A DNA stretch of 64,000 nt from Lentzea nigeriaca. GTDB lineage: Bacteria > Actinomycetota > Actinomycetes > Mycobacteriales > Pseudonocardiaceae. The notes under the pieces are model-generated. The model saw nothing but the letters and a program-made list of their open reading frames with translations, had not been told where the DNA came from and searched no databases. Below are positions 1 to 9,331 of the stretch, one piece after another; positions within the stretch are counted from its first letter, which is position 1; each line of letters starts with the position of its first letter. The translations under genes were made by a program, and so were the position numbers. Location: assembly GCF_016907955.1 (NCBI RefSeq), contig NZ_JAFBCX010000002.1, positions 248,001-312,000 on the forward strand, read 5' to 3'.

Positions 1-1
1 C

Positions 2-868
2 GTGCGGATCTCGCCGCGGTCGGCCGGTGCGGCCGAGGCCGTGGTCGAGGCGCTGAACGCGGCGCTCGCGGACGCGCACCCGGCTGTCGCGCAGACCCAG
101 GTCATGGTCACCTACGACCGCGACGACAAGATCACCGCCGCTCTCTCCGCCGCCTGCGACCTGCGGGTCATCTGGGGCGGCGACCGCGCGGTGACCGAGG
201 TCCGCAAGATGCCGCTCGCGCCGCACTCACGCGACGTCACGTTCCCCGACCGCGCCTCGTTCGCGGCGATCTCCGTCGCGGGCTGGGAAGCGGCGACGCC
301 GGAGCAGCGCCGCGATGTCGCCGTCGGCTTCTACAACGACTCGTACTGGTTCGACCAGGCCGCCTGCGCGTCGCCGCGGGCGTTGTTCTGGGTCGGCGAC
401 GAGAAGGGCGCCGAGGCCGGTCGCGAGGAGTTCCGCCGCCTGCTCATCGACGTGGTGGCGCAGAAGGAACTCGTCGTCGAGCCGGCGATGGCCGTGCAGA
501 AGCGCGTGTCGGCGTACGGGGTCGCGGCCGACGGGCACGCCACCTCGATCCGGTTCGACGGCAACGCCGTCGCCACGCTGGAGCTCACCTCGCCAGGCGA
601 GGTGCCGCGCGAATGGCTCGGTGTGGGCACGTTCCCGCTCGCCACGCTGCCGTCGCTGGACGCGCTCGTGAGCCTGGTGGAGCGCAAGGACCAGACGCTG
701 TCGGTCTTCGGGTTCTCCCAGCAGGAGCTGGAAGATCTCGCGCACGACCTCGCGGGCAGGGGCATCGACAGGATCGTGCCGTTCGGCTCGGCGCTCACGT
801 TCTCCGAGCGCTGGGACGGCTACGACCTGCTGGCCGAGTTCACCAGGCTCGTCACGGTCCAGGCGTAA
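2..868 (+). CDS. Acyl-CoA reductase, LuxC-like (5' end cut by window)
   Basis: The 288 visible residues look like the C-terminal part of a LuxC-type acyl-CoA reductase, a family that reduces fatty acyl-CoA or acyl-enzyme to aldehyde with NADPH. The segment FDQAACASP around residue 122 matches the LuxC active-site region, and Cys122 would be the acylated cysteine. Family members are usually about 400-480 residues, so the true start lies left of the window; the GTG at position 2 is only the first in-frame start inside it. The gene converges on the wecB-like gene and shares a terminator with it. The physiological aldehyde product is unknown; in actinomycetes such genes are not tied to bioluminescence. 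The family call is fairly firm, the substrate is not known. Confidence 0.72.
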   Translation: MRISPRSAGAAEAVVEALNAALADAHPAVAQTQVMVTYDRDDKITAALSAACDLRVIWGGDRAVTEVRKMPLAPHSRDVTFPDRASFAAISVAGWEAATPEQRRDVAVGFYNDSYWFDQAACASPRALFWVGDEKGAEAGREEFRRLLIDVVAQKELVVEPAMAVQKRVSAYGVAADGHATSIRFDGNAVATLELTSPGEVPREWLGVGTFPLATLPSLDALVSLVERKDQTLSVFGFSQQELEDLAHDLAGRGIDRIVPFGSALTFSERWDGYDLLAEFTRLVTVQA

Positions 869-879
869 AGCCTTCTGAC

Positions 880-922
880 ACAACGAAAACGGGCCCCGCA
901 ACGGCGGGGCCCGTTCTTGTTG
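880..922. terminator. Bidirectional rho-independent terminator
   Basis: Arms 889-899 and 904-914 form an 11-bp GC-rich perfect stem with a 4-nt AACG loop. Flanking A-rich and T-rich sequence extends the pairing, so the hairpin can end transcription from both convergent genes. Confidence 0.85.
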
Positions 923-928
923 TGAGAC

Positions 929-2026
929 TCAGCAGAAGCCCATGTTCGACAGCGTGTCGACCACGATCTTGCTCGGGTGGAAGTCGTCCATCTTGGACGG
1001 ACGGCGGTACGACTCGTAGTCGTCCAGGAAGCCCTGCAGCTTGCCGCCGTCCATGCCGGTCAGCAGCAGCGTGGTGTTGCCGCCGTGGTTGTCCTCGGTG
1101 CGCTCGCGGTGGATCGCGCACGGCACGCCGAGGTAGTTACACTCGGCCTGCAGGCCGCCGGAGTCGGTGACGACGAACTTCGCGCGCGCCATGATCGGCA
1201 GGAACGCGAGGTAGCGCAGCTTCGGCTTGATGATCAGGCGCTCGCCGTCGAAGAGGTGGCCGAGGCCGTACTGCTTGATGCGCTCCTGCTCCGGCGGGCC
1301 CGCCAGGTACAGGATCGGCATCCGCTCGGACGCCTTCTTCAGCAGCTCCAGCGCCTCGGTGTACTTGTCCCGGCGGGACACCAGCTCGAAGCGGTGCAGC
1401 GTCGCGAGACCGAACTCCTCCGGCAGCTCGAACGTCGGCTCGGCGTCGATGGCGAGACGCATCGCGTCGATCGCCGTGTTCGCGCCGGTGTTGATGACCG
1501 CGCCGCGGGCGTTGCGGAGGTTGTTGACCTCCTTGGCCGTCGGGGCGAAGTGCAGGTCGACGATCTTCGCGGCGAGCTTGCGGTTGAGCTCCTCCGGCAG
1601 CGGCGACAGCAGGCTGCCCGAGCGCGCGCCGGCCTCGATGTGGCCGACACGGGCGCGCAGGATCCGCTTGCCGATGAACGCGCCGTACGGCGTGGTGAAC
1701 GTGTCGCCGTGCACCAGCACCAGGGGCGGGCGGCCGTCGTCCTTGAGGATGGCCTTGAGCTCGTGGCGGCGCGACCACGCGTTCTTCATGACGGTGGCGG
1801 CCCAGCCGGGCACCTGCGCCGGGCGCTCGATGTGCTGTGCCTGCTCCTTCGGCACCAGCCACACGCTGGGTTCGGGCAGCTGCAGGTCGGCCAGCGTCTC
1901 CGCGACGTGGTCGACGTGCTGCGCGGTGAACCAGATCTGCGGCTTCGTCCCGCGCTCGGAGATCGCGTGGAAGACGGGTGCGATCTTGATCAGTTCCGCG
2001 GTGGTGCCGAGGATGAAGGAAATCAC
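929..2026 (-). CDS. wecB: UDP-N-acetylglucosamine 2-epimerase (non-hydrolysing)
   Basis: This 365-residue cytoplasmic protein has the length and layout of non-hydrolysing UDP-GlcNAc 2-epimerases, which interconvert UDP-GlcNAc and UDP-ManNAc for surface polysaccharides. Visible family features are the N-terminal GTTAELIKIAPV segment, VHGDTFTT, GHIEAGARSG (GHxEAGxR, residues about 148-157), the HR pair in ATLHRFE, and VTDSGGLQAE near residue 290, which binds the nucleotide sugar. The start is GTG. The gene lies 22 bp downstream of the lhgO-like gene on the same strand and near aminotransferase and dehydrogenase genes of nucleotide-sugar type. The exact sugar is inferred, since some family members act on modified UDP-sugars. 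Confidence 0.85.
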   Translation of the reverse strand: MISFILGTTAELIKIAPVFHAISERGTKPQIWFTAQHVDHVAETLADLQLPEPSVWLVPKEQAQHIERPAQVPGWAATVMKNAWSRRHELKAILKDDGRPPLVLVHGDTFTTPYGAFIGKRILRARVGHIEAGARSGSLLSPLPEELNRKLAAKIVDLHFAPTAKEVNNLRNARGAVINTGANTAIDAMRLAIDAEPTFELPEEFGLATLHRFELVSRRDKYTEALELLKKASERMPILYLAGPPEQERIKQYGLGHLFDGERLIIKPKLRYLAFLPIMARAKFVVTDSGGLQAECNYLGVPCAIHRERTEDNHGGNTTLLLTGMDGGKLQGFLDDYESYRRPSKMDDFHPSKIVVDTLSNMGFC

Positions 2027-2048
2027 CCGGCAGAGAATACCGGGGCTG

Positions 2049-3224
2049 CTATTCGATCACGGACCGCGTCAGGTCCGCCACGTGTTTCGCGATCTCCAGC
2101 GAACCCGTCGCCGCAGGAGAGGGCGCGTTCAGCACGTGGACCTGCCGCGGTGCGCTCTCGACCAGGAAATCGTCGACCAGCGAACCGTCCGGCAGCATCG
2201 CCTGAGCGCGCACACCGGCCTCCGCGCGCACGATGTCCGCCTCGGTGACCTCGGGCACGAGCCGGGCGAGCGACGCCGCGAACCGCTTGCGGGACAGCGA
2301 TCGCAGCACCTCCTCCAGGCCCGTTCGCGCGTACTTGCGGGCGAGCTTCCACGTTCCCGGGAACTTCGCGACGTCCGTGACGTCGGCGAACGAGAAGTCG
2401 CGCCAGCGATAGCCCTCACGCCGCAACGCGAGCACGGCGTTCGGTCCCGCGTGGACGCTCCCGTCGAGCATCCGCGTCAGGTGCACGCCCAGGAACGGCA
2501 GCGTCGGGTCCGGCACGGGGTAGATCAGCCCGCGCACCAGCTCCGTGCGCGTCATCTCGTAGTACTCACCGCGGAACGGCACGATCGTCGCCCGCGGGGT
2601 CAGCCCCGCCATGCGCGCCACCCGGTCGCTGTGCAGGCCGGCGCAGTTCACGACCGCGTCCGCCCGCACGACGCCCTGCGGGGTCAGCACCTCGACCCCG
2701 CCCGTCACGGACCGGATCGCCATGACGGGGGACTGCAGCCGCAGGTCGTGCTCGGCCAGCTCGCGCACCAGCGCCTCGCACACGGCCGGGAAGTCGATGA
2801 TGGCGGTGGACTCGACCCGCAACGCCGCGACGCACGACACGTGCGGCTCGTACTCCAGCGCCTCGGTCGCGGAGATCAGTTTCGCCGGGACGCCGTTCGC
2901 CTCGGCCCGCACGGCCAGGTCGTGCAGCCGTGGCAGTTCATCGGCGGAACAGGCGACGACGAGCTTGCCGCACACCTCGACCGGAACGTCGTGCTCGCGC
3001 GCGAACGCGACCATCGAGGCGTTGCCCGCCACGGACATGCGGGCCTTCAACGACCCCGGCTTGTAGTAGAGCCCGGCGTGCACGACGTTGCTGTTGTGGC
3101 CGGACTGGTGCGCTCCCCAGCGGCGCTCCTTCTCCAGCACTGTCACCCGCGAGCCGCGCGAAGCGAGCTCACGAGCCACGGCGAGACCGACGATCCCGCC
3201 ACCGATCACCACGACATGCGCCAC
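2049..3224 (-). CDS. lhgO: L-2-hydroxyglutarate oxidase (FAD-dependent)
   Basis: A 391-residue DAO-type flavoprotein. The N-terminus VVVIGGGIVGLAVARELA is a GxGxxG FAD-binding fold; SGHNSNVVHAGLYY (residues about 42-55) is characteristic of LhgO/L2HGDH enzymes, which oxidise L-2-hydroxyglutarate to 2-oxoglutarate and pass electrons to the membrane quinone pool. VPFRGEYYE and the C-terminal SPAATGSLEIA segment also fit. The start is GTG. It is followed closely by the epimerase gene and lies 11 bp downstream of the F420-type oxidoreductase gene, so the three may be co-transcribed, although no metabolic link is evident. Glycerol-3-phosphate dehydrogenase-like relatives are the main alternative. 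Confidence 0.85.
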   Translation of the reverse strand: MAHVVVIGGGIVGLAVARELASRGSRVTVLEKERRWGAHQSGHNSNVVHAGLYYKPGSLKARMSVAGNASMVAFAREHDVPVEVCGKLVVACSADELPRLHDLAVRAEANGVPAKLISATEALEYEPHVSCVAALRVESTAIIDFPAVCEALVRELAEHDLRLQSPVMAIRSVTGGVEVLTPQGVVRADAVVNCAGLHSDRVARMAGLTPRATIVPFRGEYYEMTRTELVRGLIYPVPDPTLPFLGVHLTRMLDGSVHAGPNAVLALRREGYRWRDFSFADVTDVAKFPGTWKLARKYARTGLEEVLRSLSRKRFAASLARLVPEVTEADIVRAEAGVRAQAMLPDGSLVDDFLVESAPRQVHVLNAPSPAATGSLEIAKHVADLTRSVIE

Positions 3225-3235
3225 GGAGCGGGAAT

Positions 3236-4111
3236 CTACCGGCCGAGCACGGGCAGGACGTCCGCCGCGATCTCCTCGACGACGCTCTCGCTGCCCGCGT
3301 AGATGCCGTCGTGCCGCGGCCAGTGCGCCACGACGTCGGTGAAGCCCAGCTCAGCCGCCCGACCGACGGCGTCGGTGAAGCACTCGACGCTCGACAGCGA
3401 GTACACCGGCGCCGAGTCGAGGTTCAGGTAGCGGTTGATCCGCGAGACCCTGCCCGTTGTGAGCAACGTCTCGGTGAACTGCTCCGACAACCGGGCGACA
3501 CCGCGCCACCACGCGTCGTGGTCGTCGGCGGGCGGTCCCGTGGTGACCCAGCCCTGGCCGAACTGCGCGGCCACCTTCATCGCCTTCGGGCCGTTCGCCG
3601 CGACGACGAACGGCATCCGCGGCCGTTGCACGCACCCCGGTGCGCTGCGGGCCTCCTCCGCCGTGAAGAACTCGCCGTGCCACGACGTGCGGTCCTTGAC
3701 CAGCAGCTGGTCGAGCAGCTCGACGAACTCGCCGAACCGCGCGGTGCGATCACGCGGCAACGGCGCCTTGCCGCCCATCACCGCCGTGTCGTACCCCTCG
3801 CCACCTGCGCCGACGCCGAGCGTGAAGCGGCCGTCGGACACGTCGTCGAGCGTCATCAGCTCGCGCGCGAACGGCACAGGGTGACGGAAGTTCGGGCTCG
3901 CCACGAACGTCCCGAGCCTGATCCGCGAGGTCACCAGCGCCGCTGCTGTGAGTGTCGGAACCGCGCCGAACCAGGGACCGTCGACCAGTGACCGCCAGCC
4001 GAGGTGGTCGTAGGTCCACGCGTGGTGGAACCCGTACTCCTCGGCGGCGCGCCACTTCGCTTCGGCGATCCACCAGCGGTGTTCCGGGAGGATGACGATT
4101 CCTGCGCGCAC
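3236..4111 (-). CDS. LLM-class F420-dependent oxidoreductase
   Basis: The 291-residue protein has the luciferase-like monooxygenase TIM-barrel pattern: the start RAGIVILPEHRW, AWTYDHLGWRSL near residue 33, LVTSRIRLGTFVASPNFRHP (about 59-78) and LTLGVGAGGEGYD-type sequence near residue 97. In actinobacteria this subgroup mostly uses coenzyme F420 to reduce or oxidise diverse substrates; F420 rather than FMN is an inference from the taxon and motif pattern. The start is GTG at 4111. It is divergent from the HAD phosphatase gene with only about 50 bp between the starts, so promoters must lie within or overlap that gap. The substrate is unknown. Confidence 0.8.
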   Translation of the reverse strand: MRAGIVILPEHRWWIAEAKWRAAEEYGFHHAWTYDHLGWRSLVDGPWFGAVPTLTAAALVTSRIRLGTFVASPNFRHPVPFARELMTLDDVSDGRFTLGVGAGGEGYDTAVMGGKAPLPRDRTARFGEFVELLDQLLVKDRTSWHGEFFTAEEARSAPGCVQRPRMPFVVAANGPKAMKVAAQFGQGWVTTGPPADDHDAWWRGVARLSEQFTETLLTTGRVSRINRYLNLDSAPVYSLSSVECFTDAVGRAAELGFTDVVAHWPRHDGIYAGSESVVEEIAADVLPVLGR

Positions 4112-4162
4112 TCTCGTACGGTAACCAGCTGTTCAGCTGCTTACGAACTTGGACCAGGCAAC

Positions 4163-4975
4163 ATGGCACCTGTGGAACAACCTCGCCTGGTGGCCTCCGA
4201 CGTAGACGGAACCCTGCTCGCCGACCACTCGTCGGTGAGCGAGCGCACTCGAGCCGTGGTCAGGCGGGTGCTCGCGGCCGGGGTGCCGTTCGTCCTCGCC
4301 ACCGGACGCCCGCCGCGCTGGGTGCCGGGCGTCGCCGCCCAGGCCGGCATCGACGGGCTCGCCGTGTGCGCGAACGGCGCGGCGCTCTACGACATCGGCA
4401 GTGACGAGATCGTCTGGGCGAGGACGCTCGACCCGGTGCTCATGCACGACATCGCGACGGAGATCGACACCGCGCTGCCCGGCTGCACCTACGCGGTGGA
4501 ACGGGTCGGCTCCGGGTTCGACGACACGACGTTCGTCGCCGAGCTGAGCTACGTGCACCCCTGGCCCGAGGGCCCGAACGTCGGCCTGACCCGTGCCGAG
4601 ACGCTGGGCAAGCCGGCGATGAAGCTGCTGGTCGGCAACCCGGACATGACCGGTGACGCGATGGCGCAGGCGATCGGCCCGCTGCTCGAAGGCCAGGTCG
4701 ACCTGACGTACTCGACCAACAACGGCCTGATCGAACTGGCGGTGCCGGGCGTGACCAAGGCGAGCGCGCTCGCCGACGTGGCCGAGCGGTTCGGCGTGGC
4801 GCGGTCGGAGGTGATCGCGTTCGGCGACATGCACAACGACGTGGAGATGCTCCGCTGGGCGGGTCACGGCGTCGCGATGGCGAACGCGCACCAGTCGGCG
4901 CTCGACGTGGCCGACGAGGTCACCGCGCCGCACCACGAGGACGGCGTCGCGCTCGTCCTCGAGAGGTGGTTCTGA
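4163..4975 (+). CDS. HAD-superfamily (Cof-type) phosphatase
   Basis: The 270-residue protein starts at ATG 4163, just before the catalytic loop SDVDGTLLADH (DxDGT, nucleophile Asp near residue 12). VLATGRPPRWV is HAD motif II (Ser/Thr), Lys in LGKPAMKL may be motif III, and the GDMHNDVEML motif IV pair of acidic residues lies near residue 215. The cap is of the Cof/YbiV type (IIB), as in enzymes that dephosphorylate sugar phosphates or flavin precursors. An upstream in-frame extension to 4004 would run into the divergent gene and is not supported. The substrate cannot be told from sequence. Confidence 0.85.
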   Translation: MAPVEQPRLVASDVDGTLLADHSSVSERTRAVVRRVLAAGVPFVLATGRPPRWVPGVAAQAGIDGLAVCANGAALYDIGSDEIVWARTLDPVLMHDIATEIDTALPGCTYAVERVGSGFDDTTFVAELSYVHPWPEGPNVGLTRAETLGKPAMKLLVGNPDMTGDAMAQAIGPLLEGQVDLTYSTNNGLIELAVPGVTKASALADVAERFGVARSEVIAFGDMHNDVEMLRWAGHGVAMANAHQSALDVADEVTAPHHEDGVALVLERWF

Positions 4976-5155
4976 CCGAGCAACCGCGAAGGCCGTTGCG
5001 GCGTCTCCATCACCGTGCGCGGAAGACCGTACTCAGCCCCGCATGGCCGGGATCAGCTGTCAACACCCGTACAGGTACCGTAGTTCCCCGCGCCGCTGCT
5101 AGAGCGCACTTCGCCGGGTCCGCCGGCGTGGTTCCCCGAAGGCGAGAGACGCTGA

Positions 5156-6253
5156 ATGATCCCGATTACTGTCGTTGACGTTGCCGCGGCCGAGGAGCTC
5201 GTGCTGCAGGTGCTCCGGTCCGGTGCGATCGCGCAGGGCCCGATGGTCAAGCGCTTCGAGGACGCCTTCGCGGGTGTCGCGGGCGTGCCGCACGCGATCG
5301 CCGTGAACAACGGAACCACCGCGCTCGTGGCGTCACTGCAGGTGCTCGACCTTCAGCCCGGCGACGAGGTCATCACCTCGCCGTTCACGTTCGTCGCGAC
5401 GCTGAACGCGATCCTGGAGGCGGGGGCCACCGCCCGGTTCGCGGACATCCGCGACGACGACTTCAACATCGACGCCGACAAGGTCGCCGCCGCCGTCACC
5501 CCGAACACCAAGGTGCTCATGCCGGTGCACCTGTACGGGCAGACCGCGGACATGGGCAAGCTCGTCCCGCTCGCGCAGGAGCACGGCCTCGCGCTGGTCG
5601 AGGACTCCGCGCAGGCCGTCGGCGCCACGTTCGAGGGTCGCCCGGCCGGCAGCTTCGGCATCGGCTGCTTCTCGCTCTACGCGACCAAGAACATCACCAC
5701 GGCCGAGGGCGGCGTCATCACGACGTCGGACGACACGATCGCCGACCGCCTCCGCGTCCTGCGCAACCAGGGCATGCGGGCCCGCTACCAGTACGAGATG
5801 GCTGGCCACAACTACCGGATGACCGACGTCCACGCGGCGATCGGCATCCCGCAGCTCGAGAACCTGGACCAGATCACCAAGGCCCGTCAGGCGAACGCCG
5901 ACGCGCTGAACAAGGGCCTGGCCGGCATCAAGGGCCTGCAGCTGCCGCAGGTCCTGCCTGGCCGCACCCACGTGTGGCACCAGTACACCGTGCTGATCAC
6001 CGACGACGCCCCCGTGAGCCGCGACGAGTTCGCCGCGAAGCTCACCGAGAAGGGCATCGGCAACGGCACGTACTACCCGAAGACGGTCTTCGACTACGAC
6101 TGCTACCGCGACAACCCGAAGGTCGTCATCTCCGACGTCCCGGTCGCCGAGCGCGTCGCCCGCCAGGCCCTGTCGCTGCCGGTGCACCCGAAGCTGACGG
6201 ACGCCGACCTCGACACGATCGTCACGACGGTCCGCGAGGTGCTCGGAGCATGA
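5156..6253 (+). CDS. DegT/DnrJ/EryC1/StrS-family sugar aminotransferase
   Basis: This 365-residue PLP enzyme belongs to the sugar aminotransferases that convert a keto-nucleotide sugar to an amino sugar with glutamate as donor. Visible features are NNGTTALVASLQ near residue 47, DEVITSPFTFVAT, VEDSAQAVGATFEG (PLP-binding Asp) and SLYATKNITTAEGG, where Lys178 is the expected Schiff-base lysine. GHNYRMTDVHAAIG is also typical. Its stop overlaps the start of the next dehydrogenase gene by 4 bp (ATGA), so the two are translationally coupled. The pairing with a Gfo/Idh/MocA oxidoreductase and a nearby WecB resembles WlbA/WlbE-type 3-amino sugar pathways; that pathway assignment is inference. Confidence 0.88.
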   Translation: MIPITVVDVAAAEELVLQVLRSGAIAQGPMVKRFEDAFAGVAGVPHAIAVNNGTTALVASLQVLDLQPGDEVITSPFTFVATLNAILEAGATARFADIRDDDFNIDADKVAAAVTPNTKVLMPVHLYGQTADMGKLVPLAQEHGLALVEDSAQAVGATFEGRPAGSFGIGCFSLYATKNITTAEGGVITTSDDTIADRLRVLRNQGMRARYQYEMAGHNYRMTDVHAAIGIPQLENLDQITKARQANADALNKGLAGIKGLQLPQVLPGRTHVWHQYTVLITDDAPVSRDEFAAKLTEKGIGNGTYYPKTVFDYDCYRDNPKVVISDVPVAERVARQALSLPVHPKLTDADLDTIVTTVREVLGA

Positions 6254-7221
6254 GCAGCCTGCCCAAGATCGCGCTCGTCGGCGTCGGCTCTATGGGGTCG
6301 CTGCACGCCCGGGTGCTGAACCAGTCCGAGCGCTGTGAGCTCGCCCGGATCATCGACCCTCGTGAGGAGGTCGGCCGCAAGGCCGCCGCGAACTACGAGA
6401 CGTCGTGGTCGCCGGAGCTCGGCGACCTCTCCGACGTCGACGCCGTCGTGATCGCCTCGGCCACCGAGTCGCACTACGGCCTCGCGCTCGAGGTCCTCAA
6501 CCAGGGCAAGCCGCTGCTGGTCGAGAAGCCGGTGTGCGCCGACCTCGCGCAGACCGAGGAGGTGCTCGGGCTCTCCAAGGAGCGCGACCTGCCGATCATG
6601 TGCGGCCTGCTGGAGCGCTACAACCCGGCCGTGATGACCGCGCTGGAGCTCATCTCCGAACCGGTCTACGTCTCAGCGGTCCGCCACTCGCCGTACGCGC
6701 CGCGCATCCGCACGGGCGTGGCGTGGGACCTGCTGGTTCACGACGTCGACCTGGCGATCCGCTGCATGGCGGGCGTCGAGCCGAAGCACGTCTCGGCGGG
6801 CGTCGGCCAGTTCCACCCGTCGTCGGTCTCCGGCGCGGAGGACGTGGTCAACACGCTGCTGCACTTCCCGTCCGGCGCCATGGCGTCCGTGTCGGCGTCG
6901 CGCATCGGCCAGCGCAAGATCCGCACGCTGTCCATCTCCGAGCTCGACCGCCTGATCGAGGTGGACCTGCTCACCAAGACCGTGACGATCTACCACCACG
7001 TCTCGCAGGACGCCGCCACGCCGGACGGCCGCGGCTACCGCCAGCAGGCGATCATCGAGATCCCCGAGCTCGTGACGGCACGTGAGCCGCTCGCGACCCA
7101 GCTCGACAGATTCATCGACCTGATCGACGGCAAGATCGACGCCGACCGCGAACGCGACTCGATCCTGCCGTCGCACCGCGCCGTCGCCGCCGTCCGGTCG
7201 GCTTCCGCGGCCGGCGCCTGA
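6250..7221 (+). CDS. Gfo/Idh/MocA-family dehydrogenase
   Basis: The 323-residue protein starts at ATG 6250, overlapping the aminotransferase stop. It begins with a Rossmann motif (ALVGVGSMGSLHARVL), followed by VVIASATESHYGLA and LLVEKPVCAD (the EKP motif, residues about 94-96, whose Lys is catalytic in the family), and later WDLLVHDVDLAIRCM, where the His may be the catalytic one. These enzymes oxidise or reduce nucleotide sugars with NAD(P). Coupling to the aminotransferase suggests it makes the 3-keto sugar that is then aminated. An in-frame extension upstream lies inside the aminotransferase gene and is rejected. Confidence 0.87.
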   Translation: MSSLPKIALVGVGSMGSLHARVLNQSERCELARIIDPREEVGRKAAANYETSWSPELGDLSDVDAVVIASATESHYGLALEVLNQGKPLLVEKPVCADLAQTEEVLGLSKERDLPIMCGLLERYNPAVMTALELISEPVYVSAVRHSPYAPRIRTGVAWDLLVHDVDLAIRCMAGVEPKHVSAGVGQFHPSSVSGAEDVVNTLLHFPSGAMASVSASRIGQRKIRTLSISELDRLIEVDLLTKTVTIYHHVSQDAATPDGRGYRQQAIIEIPELVTAREPLATQLDRFIDLIDGKIDADRERDSILPSHRAVAAVRSASAAGA

Positions 7222-7245
7222 CGAACGTCAAAGGGGGAGACGGTC

Positions 7246-9279
7246 GTGATCGTGCGTGACGCGCTCGCCATCCTGGTGGGCACAGCCGTCGTCGTGCTGC
7301 CGGGCATGTCGCTGCTGCTGGCGCTCGGTGTTCGCCGGCCGCTGTGGTACGCGGCGGTCCCGACCGTCGCCTCCGTCGGCGTTGCGATGGTCACCGCCAT
7401 CGTCTGCGCCGTGATCGGTCTGCCGTACGGCGTCCCCGCGCTCGGCGTGGTGACGCTGGCGCTGGCAGCGGTCGGGGTGTGGCGCCTGGTCAGGGCACGT
7501 GCCGCCGCTGCCGAGAAGCCGCGCGTGCGGTTCCGGCTCGGCATGGGCGAGGTGCTCGGGCTGCTGCTCGTGCTGTGCGGCATGGGCCTCGGTGGCGCCA
7601 TCTGGATGGCGGGCATCGACACGCTCAGCACCATCAGCCAAGAGCACGACATGATCATGCATTACGTGATCACGTCGTACATCGAGCGCACGGGCCACGG
7701 TGCTCCGTGGCAGCTGATGCCGAGCGACGTGCTCACCGGCGAGGCCATCTCCTTCTACCCCGCCGGCCTGCACCTGCTCATGTCGGTCGCGAGCGCGCTG
7801 ACCGGATCCGCGGCCGTCGGCATCAACGCCGTCACCATCGCGGTGCTCGCGTTCGGCTGGGCCGTCTCGGTCGCCTCGCTCGCGTTCGTCGCGGCTCGCC
7901 GCGCCGGCATCGGCCGCGGCGGCGCGATGATCGCGGGCGGCATCGCGTCGATCGTCGCGTCCGGTCTCTACCGGCCGGTGTTCTCGCTCATCCACGAGGG
8001 CGGCGTGCTGCCGAACGCGGCCACGCTCGTGCTCGCCCCCGGTGTGATCGCCGCGCTGCTCACCGTCCCGCGCAAGGGCTGGGGCCCGGTCGTCGCGATC
8101 GCGTTCGGCTGCCTCGGCATCCTCGCGATCCACCCGAGCGCCATGGCCACGGTCGGCGTCAGCCTGATCGCGTGGTGGATCGGCGACGCCTTCACCAAGG
8201 GCGGCCTCCGGCGAATCCTCGGCCAGCTGCCCAGGATCGCGGCGGCCGGCGGCATCGCGGTCGTGATCGGCCTGCCGTTGCTCGTCCAGCTCTTCGGCGT
8301 CTCCGGCGGCGCCCCCAACGCTCCCGCGGACAGCCCGCCCATCCCGTTCGCCGACGCGCTCGGCAACTCGCTCGGAATGGTCTACTGGGGCTTCGTGATG
8401 GAGCACCGCGCCCATCCGCAGCTCGCGGCCGCGATCATCGCGCTGGTCGGTGCCGCCGCTGTGCTGTACTCCCGCAAGGGCCTCGGCATCTTCACCGCGT
8501 GGCTCGCGTGGGTCGTGATCGAGGTCGCCTACTGGACCAGCCCCGGCAAGGGCTGGGAGTCGGTGATCACCGGCCTCTTCTACCACTCGAACCTGCGCAT
8601 CTGGTCGCACATCTCGCTGTTCGCGCCGGTGCTCGGCGCCGTCGGCGTGGTGCTGATCGCGTCACGTGTCGCGCTGTGGCTCGGCAACCGCGCCCCGGTG
8701 TTCCGCCGCCGCGTCCGGTTCGCGGCGCTCGGCCTGTCCTTCGTGATGGGCCTGGTCTACCTGCTGTGGCCGGCCGTGAACTACGCGCGCACCGACGCCG
8801 ACTACATCGCGAACCGCTACGCGCGCCCGAACTTCGTGCGCGTGGGCGTCGACGACGGCAAGGCCATCGCCTGGCTCGGCGACAAGATCAAGCCGGGCGA
8901 GCGGGTGCTCAACTCCGCGAACGACGGCTCTACGTTCCTCTACGTCGACGAGGGCATCCCGATCGTCAACATCTCCTCGCTCGGCAACGCGAAACTTCCG
9001 CACACCTACCGGTTGCTGAAGGGCCTCAACACCTATCCGTCCAATCCGGAGATCCGGAAGTCGTTGAAGGACCTCAACATCCGCTGGGTGTACGTCGACA
9101 CGAGCGCACCGCTCATCGGCGCGGCGACCTCGCCGGAGAACTGGGTCGACACCAACACGTTCTCGTTCCCCAAGGGCTTCGAGCACCTCGACGGCCTGCC
9201 GGGACTGGAAAAGGTGTTCACCTCGGGGCCCGTGTCCATCTACGAAATCGACGCGAGCGTCCTCAACGGGACCTCCTGA
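7246..9279 (+). CDS. Large polytopic membrane protein, DUF6541-like
   Basis: The 677-residue protein starts at GTG 7246 behind a purine-rich AAGGGGGAGA site. About a dozen hydrophobic segments span residues 1-510, followed by a roughly 160-residue soluble C-terminal domain (YARPNFVRVGVDDGKAIAWL onward). A long extracytoplasmic loop after residue 125 carries acidic and His residues (SQEHDMIMHYV, FYPAGLHLL), the kind of arrangement seen in GT-C glycosyltransferases. It resembles actinobacterial DUF6541 proteins found in envelope polysaccharide clusters. A role as polyprenyl-phosphate-sugar-dependent glycosyltransferase is plausible from context but not shown. It is followed by a GT2 gene and a flippase-like gene. 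Confidence 0.7.
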   Translation: MIVRDALAILVGTAVVVLPGMSLLLALGVRRPLWYAAVPTVASVGVAMVTAIVCAVIGLPYGVPALGVVTLALAAVGVWRLVRARAAAAEKPRVRFRLGMGEVLGLLLVLCGMGLGGAIWMAGIDTLSTISQEHDMIMHYVITSYIERTGHGAPWQLMPSDVLTGEAISFYPAGLHLLMSVASALTGSAAVGINAVTIAVLAFGWAVSVASLAFVAARRAGIGRGGAMIAGGIASIVASGLYRPVFSLIHEGGVLPNAATLVLAPGVIAALLTVPRKGWGPVVAIAFGCLGILAIHPSAMATVGVSLIAWWIGDAFTKGGLRRILGQLPRIAAAGGIAVVIGLPLLVQLFGVSGGAPNAPADSPPIPFADALGNSLGMVYWGFVMEHRAHPQLAAAIIALVGAAAVLYSRKGLGIFTAWLAWVVIEVAYWTSPGKGWESVITGLFYHSNLRIWSHISLFAPVLGAVGVVLIASRVALWLGNRAPVFRRRVRFAALGLSFVMGLVYLLWPAVNYARTDADYIANRYARPNFVRVGVDDGKAIAWLGDKIKPGERVLNSANDGSTFLYVDEGIPIVNISSLGNAKLPHTYRLLKGLNTYPSNPEIRKSLKDLNIRWVYVDTSAPLIGAATSPENWVDTNTFSFPKGFEHLDGLPGLEKVFTSGPVSIYEIDASVLNGTS

Positions 9280-9284
9280 CCAAC

Positions 9285-9317
9285 GAAGGGGGCGCCGCCG
9301 CCGGGTGGCGTCCCTTC
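9285..9317 (+). other. Intergenic hairpin without U-tract
   Basis: Arms 9285-9296 and 9307-9317 pair with one bulge. There is no T-run, so it may attenuate or protect mRNA between the membrane-protein gene and the GT2 gene. It covers the GTG at 9305, which argues for the ATG at 9332 as the GT2 start. Confidence 0.5.
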
Positions 9318-9331
9318 GGGATACTGGCGAA